Assembly: GCA_016285455.1 (NCBI GenBank)
Contig: JAEEQS010000002.1
Coordinates: 186,001 to 250,000 of the forward strand
Length of the DNA: 64,000 bases
Direction: 5' to 3'
Source of the DNA: Bacteroidales bacterium
Lineage (GTDB): Bacteria > Bacteroidota > Bacteroidia > Bacteroidales > UBA932
Shown here: one piece after another, positions 51,253-59,947 of the stretch
How the letters are laid out: each line of letters begins with the position of its first letter
Position numbering within the stretch: position 1 is the first letter of the stretch
Program-made: the position numbers and the translations under genes
The notes under the pieces: generated by a model
Seen by the model: only the letters and a program-made list of their open reading frames with translations
What the model was told of the DNA's origin: nothing
Database searches by the model: none

Positions 51253-52629
51253 ATGAAAAAGTTTGCTTTAATCATCGCGATGCTGCTGTTTGTGGCAGCA
51301 GGTGCCGATGCTCAAGGATTCCTGAAGAAAATCGGCAAAGCAGTTAAGGACAAAACCGAGAACAAGACCGAAGAGACCGTTGACCAGGCCGTTGACAAAG
51401 TTTTTGACGGCATAGGCGGGCTTCTGAGCGGAAAGAAAAAAGACAAGGACAAGAAATCCAAGGACAGTGACGACGAGGATGAAGACGATGGCGAGGAAGT
51501 AACAGTTGCCAAGCCTGGCACCTGGACTTGCCCTAACCCTGAGTGCGGCCACAAGGGTAACACCGGAAAGTTCTGCGACCAGTGCGGAACCAAACGCCCG
51601 GACAATACCCCTGCTGAAGCTCAATACGAACAAAGCGACTTCGTGCCTGGAGCTGTTGCTTTCTTTGAAGATGATTTGAAGACTGAGCAGATGGGCGAGT
51701 TCCCGTCTAAATGGGATCTAATCGAGGGCTCTGCGGATGTGGCTAATTTAAAAGGTTTTAAGTGCCTCCATTTTGAACCGGGGTCAAGGGTTGAACCTCT
51801 GATGACCAATCAAAAGAGTTATATCCCGGATGTATTCACTTTAGAGTTCGATTTCTGGATGAACGACCCTAAGACAGAACTTAGCAACTGCTATGAGCTT
51901 GAGTTCAAGGATGCGCAGGGTGATGATGCTTATGAAATCAGAATTGGCGAATATTATGACAAACTATCAGTAACATGCCGTTACATATCTACCGCAGGTG
52001 ACTGGAGAGATTCTGGCGACGGCAAGACTTGGGAGTTGAAGAAGAATGACTGGAGCCACTTTGCTTTGTCTTTCAACAAGCGTGCCCTAAAGATCTATAT
52101 TAACAACAAGCGTGTTATTAACATCCCTAATTGCAGACCAGCTGTGCGTATGATAATCCATCAGGCAGAATGGGGCGGATTCAACGGCAACAATAATTAT
52201 GTAACAAACTTCCGCTATGCCAAAGGCGCTATGGATCTCTATGATCAGACTGTAACAGATATGGATGCTGTTTCAAAGGCCATCGCTGAGAGCGGAAAAT
52301 TTGTTACAAACAACATTCTGTTCGTTTCCGGAAAGGCAGATCTAAAGCCTGAGAGCATGGAGGAAATCAAGAAGGTGGCTGACTATATGAAGAAGAACCC
52401 TAACGTAAGGTTCGAGGTTCAGGGCCACTGCGATAACCAGGGATCTGACAAGGTTAATGATCCTCTGTCTCAGCAAAGAGCAGAAGCAGTTGTTAAGGAA
52501 CTGGTTAAGCTGGGATGCGATGAATTCAACCTCAGGGCAGTTGGCAAGGGAAGCCACGAGCCAGTAGCAGACAACTCAACAGAAGCCGGCAGAGCTCAGA
52601 ACCGCAGAGTTGAGTTCATAAAGAAGTAA
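51253..52629 (+). CDS. OmpA-family protein with zinc ribbon and lectin-like domain
   Basis: A 458-residue exported protein. Signal MKKFALIIAMLLFVAAGADAQ, then a lysine/aspartate-rich helical region (~22-90), a zinc ribbon TCPNPECGHKGNTGKFCDQCGTKRP (four Cys, ~96-120), a LamG/concanavalin-like beta region (~150-330), and a C-terminal OmpA peptidoglycan-binding domain with GHCDNQGSDKVNDPLSQQRAEAV and NRRVEFIKK. A four-cysteine ribbon outside the cytoplasm is unusual. It probably anchors to peptidoglycan from the periplasm or outer membrane. Confidence 0.82.
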   Translation: MKKFALIIAMLLFVAAGADAQGFLKKIGKAVKDKTENKTEETVDQAVDKVFDGIGGLLSGKKKDKDKKSKDSDDEDEDDGEEVTVAKPGTWTCPNPECGHKGNTGKFCDQCGTKRPDNTPAEAQYEQSDFVPGAVAFFEDDLKTEQMGEFPSKWDLIEGSADVANLKGFKCLHFEPGSRVEPLMTNQKSYIPDVFTLEFDFWMNDPKTELSNCYELEFKDAQGDDAYEIRIGEYYDKLSVTCRYISTAGDWRDSGDGKTWELKKNDWSHFALSFNKRALKIYINNKRVINIPNCRPAVRMIIHQAEWGGFNGNNNYVTNFRYAKGAMDLYDQTVTDMDAVSKAIAESGKFVTNNILFVSGKADLKPESMEEIKKVADYMKKNPNVRFEVQGHCDNQGSDKVNDPLSQQRAEAVVKELVKLGCDEFNLRAVGKGSHEPVADNSTEAGRAQNRRVEFIKK

Positions 52630-52644
52630 TTAAACTATTATTGG

Positions 52645-52686
52645 AACGGCTGTAAGGTTTATGCTTTATGGCCGTTTCTTTTTTCT
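52645..52686 (+). terminator. Intrinsic terminator of the OmpA-like gene
   Basis: AACGGC and GCCGTT enclose an inner TAAGG/CTTTA stem and are followed by a T-rich run (TCTTTTTTC). It lies 16 bp beyond the stop codon. Confidence 0.75.
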
Positions 52687-52714
52687 TATACCTAAAGATT
52701 AACAAGTATCCATT

Positions 52715-53491
52715 ATGAAAAAAATCTATTTAGCTCTTATGTGCGCTGCCTCTGTGGCACTGGTAGCAGCTTGCGGAGGCAATTCAGGCAAGAGCGGCCA
52801 AGCTGCAGAGAATGAAGTTAATGCAGAAGAGACTTCCGGCGAAAAGAAAACAGAGGCAGCGGTAGAGGAAACCGCTTCTGAGCCTGAGCAAATCGCTGAG
52901 GAAAAAGTTGAGCCGAAGAAATGGTATGAAAATGACTTTGTGCTCAAGGAAAAGATGTATGTTGGCACTCAAAGCATCACCAGGATCTATGCCCGCAAAG
53001 GCAATGTGGTAATCGGTACCAGCGAAGGCAGCCCTACAACCACTCTCTTTGAATGCACAGACTCAACCCGAGCCGAGTATCTGATAGGCAACAAGGGAAC
53101 TTACGGATTTGTAAAGGAAAAGACCGGATTCACAAGCGTAAATGACGCCATTTACAAGTATCTCAAGAGCCAGATGAGCGAGACTGTATTTGGAAAAACC
53201 GTGAAGAAGGATGACCCTGAATGCGTTGTCAGAGACACTGTTGTCTTTGAAAGGCCGGCATATATAATCACCAAGGAACATACGGAGAAGAACATTGCAG
53301 TAGAGGTGTATGGCAAGACCATAATGTGGATAGACAAGGAAAACGGTATGCCTTACTACAAGTACGGCTATGTCAGGAACGGAGACAGGGTTATAACAGA
53401 CGGGCCTGTATTTGAAGTGCTGGAGTTCTCTCTCAACCCAACCTACGAAGGACTGACAGTCAGCCTCGACGGACTTGAAAGAATTAATTAA
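52715..53491 (+). CDS. Hypothetical lipoprotein, first of three tandem
   Basis: A 258-residue lipoprotein: MKKIYLALMCAASVALVAAC with the lipidated Cys at residue 20, an alanine/glutamate-rich tether (~22-65), then a beta-rich domain with YVGTQSITRIYARKGNVVIGTSEG. Family not recognised. Its signal is almost the same as in the next two genes, which suggests a shared origin or gene duplication at least of the 5' end. Confidence 0.7.
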   Translation: MKKIYLALMCAASVALVAACGGNSGKSGQAAENEVNAEETSGEKKTEAAVEETASEPEQIAEEKVEPKKWYENDFVLKEKMYVGTQSITRIYARKGNVVIGTSEGSPTTTLFECTDSTRAEYLIGNKGTYGFVKEKTGFTSVNDAIYKYLKSQMSETVFGKTVKKDDPECVVRDTVVFERPAYIITKEHTEKNIAVEVYGKTIMWIDKENGMPYYKYGYVRNGDRVITDGPVFEVLEFSLNPTYEGLTVSLDGLERIN

Positions 53492-53511
53492 AAACCAATA
53501 ACTTAGCACCT

Positions 53512-54225
53512 ATGAAAAAGATTTATTTGATTATGCTGCTTGCCGCCTCGGCGATGATGATTGCATCTTGCGGCTCAAACTCAAACAATAACGGAGACGG
53601 CACTGAAGCCGAAGAACAGAAAGAAGAGGTTGCAAAAGAAAAAGGAACCTGGTTCTGTGATACTCCAGGCAAAGTTCTGACATATAAGCAGACCGGAACC
53701 GCCAACGACATCTTCAAATATCACATCGTTGAAAGCAAAACCGAAGGCAAAAAGACCACCATCACCTTCAATGTGGTGATAGAATCAATCAAAGGAGTTG
53801 CTCAGCAGCCTGTAGGATGCGATGTATGGACGGAAGACGGCCTCTTCCACACCAATGCCAAGGCAATGATGGGACAGTACGGCCCTGCTTTCAGCGTTAC
53901 AGGACACGGCCCTATTATTCCGGAAGAACCTAAAATTGGAGAAGATCTGGGAGACAGCAAGATTGTGATTGAAGCGCTTGGAACCACCGGCACTTTCCAC
54001 AATGTAAGATTCACCGGCAAGGAGGAGATTGAAACTCCTGCAGGAAAATTCAATTGCTGGGTTCTTGAATACGACTATACCTCAGAAGTGAATTTCATAA
54101 TGAATATCAAACAGGCCGGAACCTGCAAGATGTGGATGAAAAAAGGCATTGGCGTAGTCAAGAATGTTCTTAATGGAGAAGACGGCAATCCTACTCTCGT
54201 TCAGGAACTTATCGGTATTGAATAG
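53512..54225 (+). CDS. Hypothetical lipoprotein, second of three tandem
   Basis: A 237-residue lipoprotein: MKKIYLIMLLAASAMMIASC with Cys at residue 20, a charged tether, and a beta-rich domain that includes GKEEIETPAGKFNCWVLEYDYTS, a pattern like the DUF3108/LolA-like outer-membrane-associated folds. It starts 20 bp after the first gene. Function unknown. Confidence 0.7.
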   Translation: MKKIYLIMLLAASAMMIASCGSNSNNNGDGTEAEEQKEEVAKEKGTWFCDTPGKVLTYKQTGTANDIFKYHIVESKTEGKKTTITFNVVIESIKGVAQQPVGCDVWTEDGLFHTNAKAMMGQYGPAFSVTGHGPIIPEEPKIGEDLGDSKIVIEALGTTGTFHNVRFTGKEEIETPAGKFNCWVLEYDYTSEVNFIMNIKQAGTCKMWMKKGIGVVKNVLNGEDGNPTLVQELIGIE

Positions 54226-54240
54226 CAAGACTTCCGTGAT

Positions 54241-54987
54241 ATGAAAAAGATTTATCTTATAATGTTGTTTGCCGTCTCAGCGATGTTGATAGCATCTTGC
54301 GGCGGAAAGAAATCTTCCAAGGCTGCACCGGATGAAGGGAAAAGCCCTGAAGAATCAGAAGTGTTCACCGGATCAAAAGACAGCCAAGAAGCTGCCGAGT
54401 TCTGCTTCCACAAAAACTACGGAATTGACTTTGCAGACATTACGCCAGACTTTGCGCTTGCTCAAGCAGACAAATACGACTTCTACGGAGACGATGGCCA
54501 CGTAGCTACCGCAACCTTTGCAATTGATGCAGACGAGCTGTCTAAAGACGAATACATAAAGTATGTGCGCAAGGTCTATGACGCCACCGCAAAAGCGTCA
54601 GACAACGGCATAAACGTCTATGGATTTGAGGAAAAGAACACTCTTGAAGAAGCCTCTCAGGAAAAAGACTTTGACCAGATGATAGAGGCCGGCAAGGGAG
54701 GAAAGATCTTTGGCATAGACCTTTACACCGGAATGTACGGCTGGTCTTTCATCAAGGGCGGACAGTTCTACCACTGCTCTATGGAAAGAATAGACAAGAA
54801 GGTGGAAGGCAAGACAGACAAGGTTCCATTGAAGGCCAGAGTGCAGATCTACAAAGGTTTGCAGAAAAGCCTAGACGAGGCTCTAGAAGACGTAGACAAA
54901 GTGCTTTCAGACCCTAAAGTTCAGGAAGCAGTACAGAAAGAGGCTCAGAAAGAAATGGAGAAAGCCTTGAATCAAGTCTCCAAGTAA
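54241..54987 (+). CDS. Hypothetical lipoprotein, third of three tandem
   Basis: A 248-residue lipoprotein: MKKIYLIMLFAVSAMLIASC, then GGKKSSKAAPDEGKSPEE and a domain with KNYGIDFADITPDFALAQADKYDFYGDDG. It ends in helices rich in K, E and Q (QEAVQKEAQKEMEKALNQVS). Not recognised. The three genes share the signal-peptide pattern, close spacing and direction; the mature domains look different from each other. Confidence 0.7.
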   Translation: MKKIYLIMLFAVSAMLIASCGGKKSSKAAPDEGKSPEESEVFTGSKDSQEAAEFCFHKNYGIDFADITPDFALAQADKYDFYGDDGHVATATFAIDADELSKDEYIKYVRKVYDATAKASDNGINVYGFEEKNTLEEASQEKDFDQMIEAGKGGKIFGIDLYTGMYGWSFIKGGQFYHCSMERIDKKVEGKTDKVPLKARVQIYKGLQKSLDEALEDVDKVLSDPKVQEAVQKEAQKEMEKALNQVSK

Positions 54988-54990
54988 AAA

Positions 54991-56634
54991 CTAGAACCTG
55001 AGAATATTGTCTGCAAAAGAGACTACGGCTTCGCGGTGGGATATGAAGATAATGGTCTTTTTTCCGCGATAAGCATTGCAGATATTTTCAAGCAGACGAT
55101 GCTCAGTCTGGCCGTCAAGGGCGGAGGTAGCTTCATCCAAAAGAAGCACTCCGCCTTTTTTCAGCAGAGCCCTTGCGATGGCGATTCTCTGGCACTGCCC
55201 CTCTGAAAGGCCCGAGCCGTCTTCTCCGCACTTGGTGTCGAGTCCTTCCGGAAGATCAAACACAAAGCCCGCTTCAGCCGTAGAGAGGGCTTTTTTCATT
55301 GTATCTTCATCAGCCTGGGAATCAACTAACAGAAGGTTTTCACGGATAGTGCCTGAAAGAAGTGTGTTGCCCTGGGGAACATACATAAAGTTCTCCCTTG
55401 TGGCGGCAGAAATCTCAGCCTGGGTTAGCTTGCCTTCTTTTGTGCCGGACAATATCGCTGAGCCAGAAGAAGGCTCCAAAAGCCCCATCACGATTCTGAG
55501 CAGAGTACTCTTTCCGGCGCCGGTTGCACCCATTACGGCAGTCAGGCTTCCGGAAGGGAATATGCAGGAGAAATCGTTCAGAACCTTCTCGTCCGAATCC
55601 GGGTAAGAGAAGCATATGTTATTCAGCTTTATTTCCGGAGCATCTTCAAAGATGATTGCATCTCCCTGCTTTTCCTGCTGAAGGTCTGTAAGTTCAGATA
55701 GCCTCTCTATGGAAGTTACAGCGTGGATGAAAGCCGGAATGGCCCTGCCGATATCTGAAATAGGCCTTTGAACCTGGCTTACCAGCTGGAGCATAGCGGT
55801 CATCATACCGTAGGTAACAGTTCCGGCAGCTATGCCGAATACTCCCCAGAAGAAGGCCGCGGCATATCCGCCCAAAAAGCCAATACCCATAAATGCCCTG
55901 GCAAGCACGTTGTAGAACAGGCGCTTGCGAGTAAGGATCTCTATGTCTTTCTGCTCACTGTCAAGCCTGCCCATAACCTTAGACGGGCCAAAGAGCATAA
56001 GAACCAGGTCTCTCAGGCGGAGATTATCCTGGAAAAGCTGCTGGACGCGGCTGTCTTTTTTGCGTATATTGTCTGTTAGTCTTCTGAGCTTGCGGAAGAA
56101 CAGCCTGGAACCCACAATGGCCACAATCATAAGGGCAATCACCATCCATATAAGGCCAGGAGCCAGGATAACGGCATAGATAGATGCTGCAACAAGCTGG
56201 CATACAGTAATAAACACATCAGGAACCCTAACGCAGATAAGTTCCGTAACAACTCTGATGTCTTCTTCCAGGCGGTTTACTGTATCCGCGCTGTGGAACA
56301 TTTCCTTGCCTCTCCAAGTAGAGAAAAGAACGTGAGAGAAATGGTTTCTCCTGAGAATGTTCTGGGTCTTGACCACATTCATTTTCTCCCACCAGGCGGC
56401 AAAAAGGCGCAGGATGATCTGGAGCAGCATTACAGATGCCATAAGGATCACGTAAAACCACAGAGAGCCTTGCCGGTCTCCCGTGGCAACGTCAACCAGA
56501 GCCTTGCTAGTCCAAACAAAAGACAGAGACGCCGCAATCTGAACCAGGCCGATCAGAAAGCTGACTAGCATTCTCCACCTTGCGGGGCGGCTCATCTTTA
56601 TGGCTGCCTTAAGGCAATATCCAACGCTCTTCAT
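54991..56634 (-). CDS. ABC transporter, fused membrane and ATPase domains
   Basis: A 547-residue half-transporter: six transmembrane helices (~1-300), then an ATPase domain with Walker A GATGAGKSTLL, signature LSEGQCQRIAIARA and Walker B VLLLDEATSALD. It is of the type that exports peptides, lipids or drugs. It is the last gene of a four-gene run with PqqD-, S24/S26- and HPrK-like proteins, where it most probably exports the product. It is convergent with the lipoprotein triplet. Confidence 0.9.
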   Translation of the reverse strand: MKSVGYCLKAAIKMSRPARWRMLVSFLIGLVQIAASLSFVWTSKALVDVATGDRQGSLWFYVILMASVMLLQIILRLFAAWWEKMNVVKTQNILRRNHFSHVLFSTWRGKEMFHSADTVNRLEEDIRVVTELICVRVPDVFITVCQLVAASIYAVILAPGLIWMVIALMIVAIVGSRLFFRKLRRLTDNIRKKDSRVQQLFQDNLRLRDLVLMLFGPSKVMGRLDSEQKDIEILTRKRLFYNVLARAFMGIGFLGGYAAAFFWGVFGIAAGTVTYGMMTAMLQLVSQVQRPISDIGRAIPAFIHAVTSIERLSELTDLQQEKQGDAIIFEDAPEIKLNNICFSYPDSDEKVLNDFSCIFPSGSLTAVMGATGAGKSTLLRIVMGLLEPSSGSAILSGTKEGKLTQAEISAATRENFMYVPQGNTLLSGTIRENLLLVDSQADEDTMKKALSTAEAGFVFDLPEGLDTKCGEDGSGLSEGQCQRIAIARALLKKGGVLLLDEATSALDGQTEHRLLENICNAYRGKKTIIFISHREAVVSFADNILRF

Positions 56635-56641
56635 TTTTGCT

Positions 56642-56911
56642 CTAATCCTCTATAAGTCCTGCTTCTTTCCAGGAGTTTATCAAGGTCTCGGAATCTTTTA
56701 GGGCGGTTTCTCTGTCAACCTCATAATGGTCCATAAGGAGATCGCAGAGCTTTTCAGCATTAAAATCCTTATCCTGAATCTGCTCCCACAGGTAGGCGGC
56801 AGTAGCGTTCAGGGAAATGATCTTGTTGAAATTCACTCTTTCCAGACCTTCTCCTGTTACAACATACTCGCCAAGAAGCTGGCGGAGCACAAATCCTTTC
56901 TTGAGTTTCAT
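56642..56911 (-). CDS. PqqD-family protein (peptide-binding RRE-like)
   Basis: An 89-residue protein of the PqqD family: MKLKKGFVLRQLLGEYVVTGEGLERVNFNKIISLNATAAYLWEQIQDKDF, then CDLLMDHYEVDRETALKDSETLINSWKEAGLIE. PqqD-like domains bind the leader of precursor peptides in RiPP pathways. It lies 7 bp before the ABC gene in the same operon. No precursor peptide or radical-SAM gene is visible next to it. Confidence 0.85.
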   Translation of the reverse strand: MKLKKGFVLRQLLGEYVVTGEGLERVNFNKIISLNATAAYLWEQIQDKDFNAEKLCDLLMDHYEVDRETALKDSETLINSWKEAGLIED

Positions 56912-56941
56912 ATCTTATTCAATTATTTGTTCTCAGCGATG

Positions 56942-57373
56942 TCAAATTTTGGTCCAAACCCTGCGGTAGAAAGCCAAAAGATATCTGCGTATAGGAAGCA
57001 GAGCCTTCCAAAGTTTTCCCTTTGAAGGAGTTACGCTCTTTCCTCCCGGCCTCACTATTTTTACGACAGTTCCCAGAACTTTGTCTTTTGTGCAGCTTTC
57101 TGTGCCGCGGACGTTGCCGTCTCCCATAAGGGTAAGCCTTTCTCCATCCTCAGCAATAATTCTATGAAGCACATATCTTCCTCCAAGATCCACAAGCACG
57201 ATGTCTCCCTTTTCCACCTTGTCTTTCTTCTTCAGCACAACATTGTCTTTTTCCTGGCGGATGAAAGGCAGCATGCTGTTTCCCTTGGGGCGCATCTCCA
57301 CCTCTCGTCCCTCCGCTAGAAGCCTTCCGACTTCGGGTATGAGAATCTCGTTGGGTATGGTAATCTTATCCAT
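56942..57373 (-). CDS. S24/S26-family peptidase-like protein
   Basis: A 143-residue protein of the signal-peptidase/LexA peptidase fold. MRPKGNSMLPFIRQ holds the likely nucleophile Ser, and KGDIVLVDLGGRYVLHRIIAEDGERLTLMGDGN gives the strand set with the usual HRI. A conserved Lys as in signal peptidase I is not obvious, so activity is uncertain. It is flanked by the HPrK-like and PqqD genes; it might process a peptide. Its start overlaps the upstream gene's end by 8 bp. Confidence 0.78.
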   Translation of the reverse strand: MDKITIPNEILIPEVGRLLAEGREVEMRPKGNSMLPFIRQEKDNVVLKKKDKVEKGDIVLVDLGGRYVLHRIIAEDGERLTLMGDGNVRGTESCTKDKVLGTVVKIVRPGGKSVTPSKGKLWKALLPIRRYLLAFYRRVWTKI

Positions 57374-58256
57374 AAATGCTCTTGCAACTCAAACGGGCGG
57401 CATCTCCATCAGGCAGGCACTCCAGGCTGAAGCAAGGAACGCTTGCGGCTACCGCAGATAGAGACTGATGAATGCCGTCTGCAATCTTTCTTTCCGGACG
57501 GTAAGCGGAAACGGAAGGATAAAGGCAGGCGTAAGACTGCACAGGGCCAAGCCGTGTGATTTTGTTAAAAGGAGCCTGCACAATCCTCACAATTCCCGCA
57601 AGAGGCATCTCCAGATTCTTGTAGCAAGGAGTCTTGCCGCTCCACGGAGATCCGTAGATAATAATCCTTCCGTCTGCGTGACAGCGGATTACAGGATTAT
57701 CGTCGTTAAGCAATTCCGTTCCCTCAATGTTCTCCAGCCACATCCTGCTATGGGTGCTTTTTCCGGTTCCGCTCTTTCCCAGGAAAGCCACGGCCTTACC
57801 CTCTTTCATTATCACAGACGCGTGAACCTCAAGGCATCCAAGTGGTGCAGTCCTGAGAGCATAAAGGAGCATCATCACATTATTAACGGAAAAGACGGAA
57901 TTGCGCCTGTCCTTGAGCTCAAACTCCACTTTAGAAAAATCTTCCGAGGCAGAGCAAACGCAGCTGGTCGGACGGTTATCCAGCGGAGCCATAGTAAAAA
58001 ACCATTTTCCGGAAGGAGTCTTCCCTATAGTGATTCTCGGAAAACCCTTGTCTTCAGAAACCAGAAGCGGCTCCGGCTCATCTTCCCCAATACTTTCTAC
58101 CTGCCTGACTTCCAATATGGTGGTATCCGTTTCATCTATTCTGAACGGCTTCATATTGTCAAGCCTGTCCCAAAGAACCGTATCCTCCAGCCCCAGGCAA
58201 ATGGAATATCCTGCTATTTTAAAATATCTTGCTTCCATATCAAAATCAATCTTCAA
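57366..58256 (-). CDS. HPr kinase/phosphorylase-like protein
   Basis: A 296-residue protein with a P-loop GKSGTGKSTHSRMW near residue 160 and NDDNPVIRCHADGRIIIYGSPWSGKTPCYKN, matching the HPr-serine kinase fold found in RiPP and surface-glycan clusters (kinase-like proteins of lasso peptide loci) rather than true HPrK. The N-terminal ~130 residues are beta-rich. It is the first gene of the four-gene cluster and probably phosphorylates a small molecule or peptide. Confidence 0.75.
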   Translation of the reverse strand: MKIDFDMEARYFKIAGYSICLGLEDTVLWDRLDNMKPFRIDETDTTILEVRQVESIGEDEPEPLLVSEDKGFPRITIGKTPSGKWFFTMAPLDNRPTSCVCSASEDFSKVEFELKDRRNSVFSVNNVMMLLYALRTAPLGCLEVHASVIMKEGKAVAFLGKSGTGKSTHSRMWLENIEGTELLNDDNPVIRCHADGRIIIYGSPWSGKTPCYKNLEMPLAGIVRIVQAPFNKITRLGPVQSYACLYPSVSAYRPERKIADGIHQSLSAVAASVPCFSLECLPDGDAARLSCKSIYG

Positions 58257-58289
58257 ATTTAATCAATAAAAAGACAAACTCCATATCTG

Positions 58290-59165
58290 TCATTTTATGA
58301 CGAGCAATCCAGACCTGCGAATCTCAAATTCAAGGAACGATTCAGCCCATAGAGGCTCACCGTCAATGTGTATGTATCCGGGAGCGTTTCTTATGACAGT
58401 GAAAGCAGAGAGCTTGATTCTTGAGTATATCTTCTTGTCTTTATCCAGTGTCCCCCGGAATAGTTTCCTTGCCACAGACGGAGCCTTCCAGAAGGAGAAT
58501 TGTCTCATTGCCGCTATGTCAAGCAGACCGTCTGTTACACAAGCTCCTGGAGCGATAATGGCGTTATTACCCCATTGCGATGCGTTTGCAACCGTCAACA
58601 GAACCGCATCCTGCTTAATGACTGGCTGTCCTTCAGAGCGGATCAGATATGTCTGGCTCTTTGCTCTACGCCATTCTTTCATCACGCAACAAACGTAGCT
58701 ATAAAGTCCTCTCTTCTTGGCTTTTGAAAACCGCAGGCTTACTTCAGCGTCAAGCCCCATTCCGCAAGTGCAGAAAAACTTCCGGCCGTTAACCGTAGCG
58801 TAATCTATTCTTTCCGGAGCGGAACTGTTAAGCGCCTTTATAGCCTCGGCCGGATTTAACGGTATTCTAAGATGGCGGGCTAGGCCGTTGCCGCTTCCGC
58901 AAGGAATTATTGCCAGAGCAGTGTTGGTTCCGGCAAGAGAGCTTGCAACCTCGTTCACCGTGCCGTCTCCGCCAACAGCGGCCACTATATCAACTCCTTC
59001 AGAGGCAGCTTTTCCCGCCAGTAATTTTGCGTGGGAAGCATATTCCGTATAAACCACGCTGAAAGAGAAAACGGAAGAGTTCAGATAGCGGGACGCAATG
59101 TCCCCGACATTCTCTTTCTTCCCCTTTCCGCTTGCAGGATTGACTATGAAAACTATCTTCTTCAC
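58290..59165 (-). CDS. Diacylglycerol kinase-family lipid kinase (YegS/BmrU-like)
   Basis: A 291-residue lipid kinase of the DAGK_cat family. NPASGKGKKENV begins the nucleotide site, GGDGTVNEV is the hallmark, and IPCGSGNGLARHLRIP follows. It phosphorylates diacylglycerol or a related lipid at the membrane. A TAACTTTG box (minus strand, 59192-59199) stands 26 bp upstream and is divergent from the promoter of the next lipoprotein gene. Confidence 0.9.
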   Translation of the reverse strand: MKKIVFIVNPASGKGKKENVGDIASRYLNSSVFSFSVVYTEYASHAKLLAGKAASEGVDIVAAVGGDGTVNEVASSLAGTNTALAIIPCGSGNGLARHLRIPLNPAEAIKALNSSAPERIDYATVNGRKFFCTCGMGLDAEVSLRFSKAKKRGLYSYVCCVMKEWRRAKSQTYLIRSEGQPVIKQDAVLLTVANASQWGNNAIIAPGACVTDGLLDIAAMRQFSFWKAPSVARKLFRGTLDKDKKIYSRIKLSAFTVIRNAPGYIHIDGEPLWAESFLEFEIRRSGLLVIK

Positions 59166-59220
59166 CCTGTGGAGTATAATTAGTCTAACGGCAAAGTTAC
59201 GGTATTCCTGCTATTATTTT

Positions 59221-59228
59221 TATCTTTG
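59221..59228 (+). promoter_or_regulatory. -7 box of the lipoprotein gene at 59243
   Basis: TATATTTG-type element TATCTTTG. It overlaps the GTG at 59228 that the ORF track uses as a start, so that start is unlikely and the ATG at 59243 or 59255 is preferred. Confidence 0.5.
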
Positions 59229-59242
59229 TGAATTGGAAACCA

Positions 59243-59923
59243 ATGAAAACAAGTATGAACAAGTTGTTACTGGCATTGATAATAGTTGCAGCGGTGGGGG
59301 CTGTTGCCGCCATCATATTAAGCTGCGGAACAAAAAAGCGCGCAACAGACATTCCTGCTCCAAAAGCAGAGCCGGAGGAGTTCATACAGGGAACCGGAGA
59401 CACGCTGATTGCCTTGAGATTTGAATCGTGGATTGGCGGAAATTTCTATAATTCCGATGTCTATGACTTTTCCCACGGAGAACACGGCTCACATCTATAT
59501 TTCCGGCAAAGCGGCAGCTTTTCAGGCAGCGGCCGAGGACTTTTTGATGGGGCTTTTATACTTCCTGATTTTGAGGTTCTTGTAAAAGAACTGGATCTTG
59601 CGTCTTATCCTTTTACCGCCTTCAGCGATGAAAACAAGAAAAAAGACAGGTGGATGATTCAGGTCAAGTACAAAGACTCTCACAGGCTATCAATAGTAAA
59701 GTACCTGAACTCTGAAGACCAGGCCAAAGACCAGGAGGTTATGGACAAGACAAGAGCCGTCTTCAAAAAGCTGCTGGATGAAATGGAAAAGCGCCAGATA
59801 AGGTGTGAACGTTCTAAATATACATATGACTCCAAGGGTAATGTAACAAGAAGGATTGACTATACCGCAGACGGAATCGTCCGCGGAGGATGGGACGCAA
59901 ACAACCCTTTGGCAAGCTTTTAA
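59243..59923 (+). CDS. Hypothetical lipoprotein
   Basis: A lipoprotein of 226 residues from ATG 59243 (222 from ATG 59255). The signal MNKLLLALIIVAAVGAVAAIILSC has the lipid-bearing Cys, then GTKKRATDIPAPKAEPEEF. The mature part is beta-rich, with RFESWIGGNFYNSDVYDFSHGEHGSHLYFR, and a conserved charged end. I do not recognise the family. It is followed 24 bp later by trkA. Confidence 0.7.
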   Translation: MKTSMNKLLLALIIVAAVGAVAAIILSCGTKKRATDIPAPKAEPEEFIQGTGDTLIALRFESWIGGNFYNSDVYDFSHGEHGSHLYFRQSGSFSGSGRGLFDGAFILPDFEVLVKELDLASYPFTAFSDENKKKDRWMIQVKYKDSHRLSIVKYLNSEDQAKDQEVMDKTRAVFKKLLDEMEKRQIRCERSKYTYDSKGNVTRRIDYTADGIVRGGWDANNPLASF

Positions 59924-59947
59924 TAACAGAAACTCCAAACAATTGAT

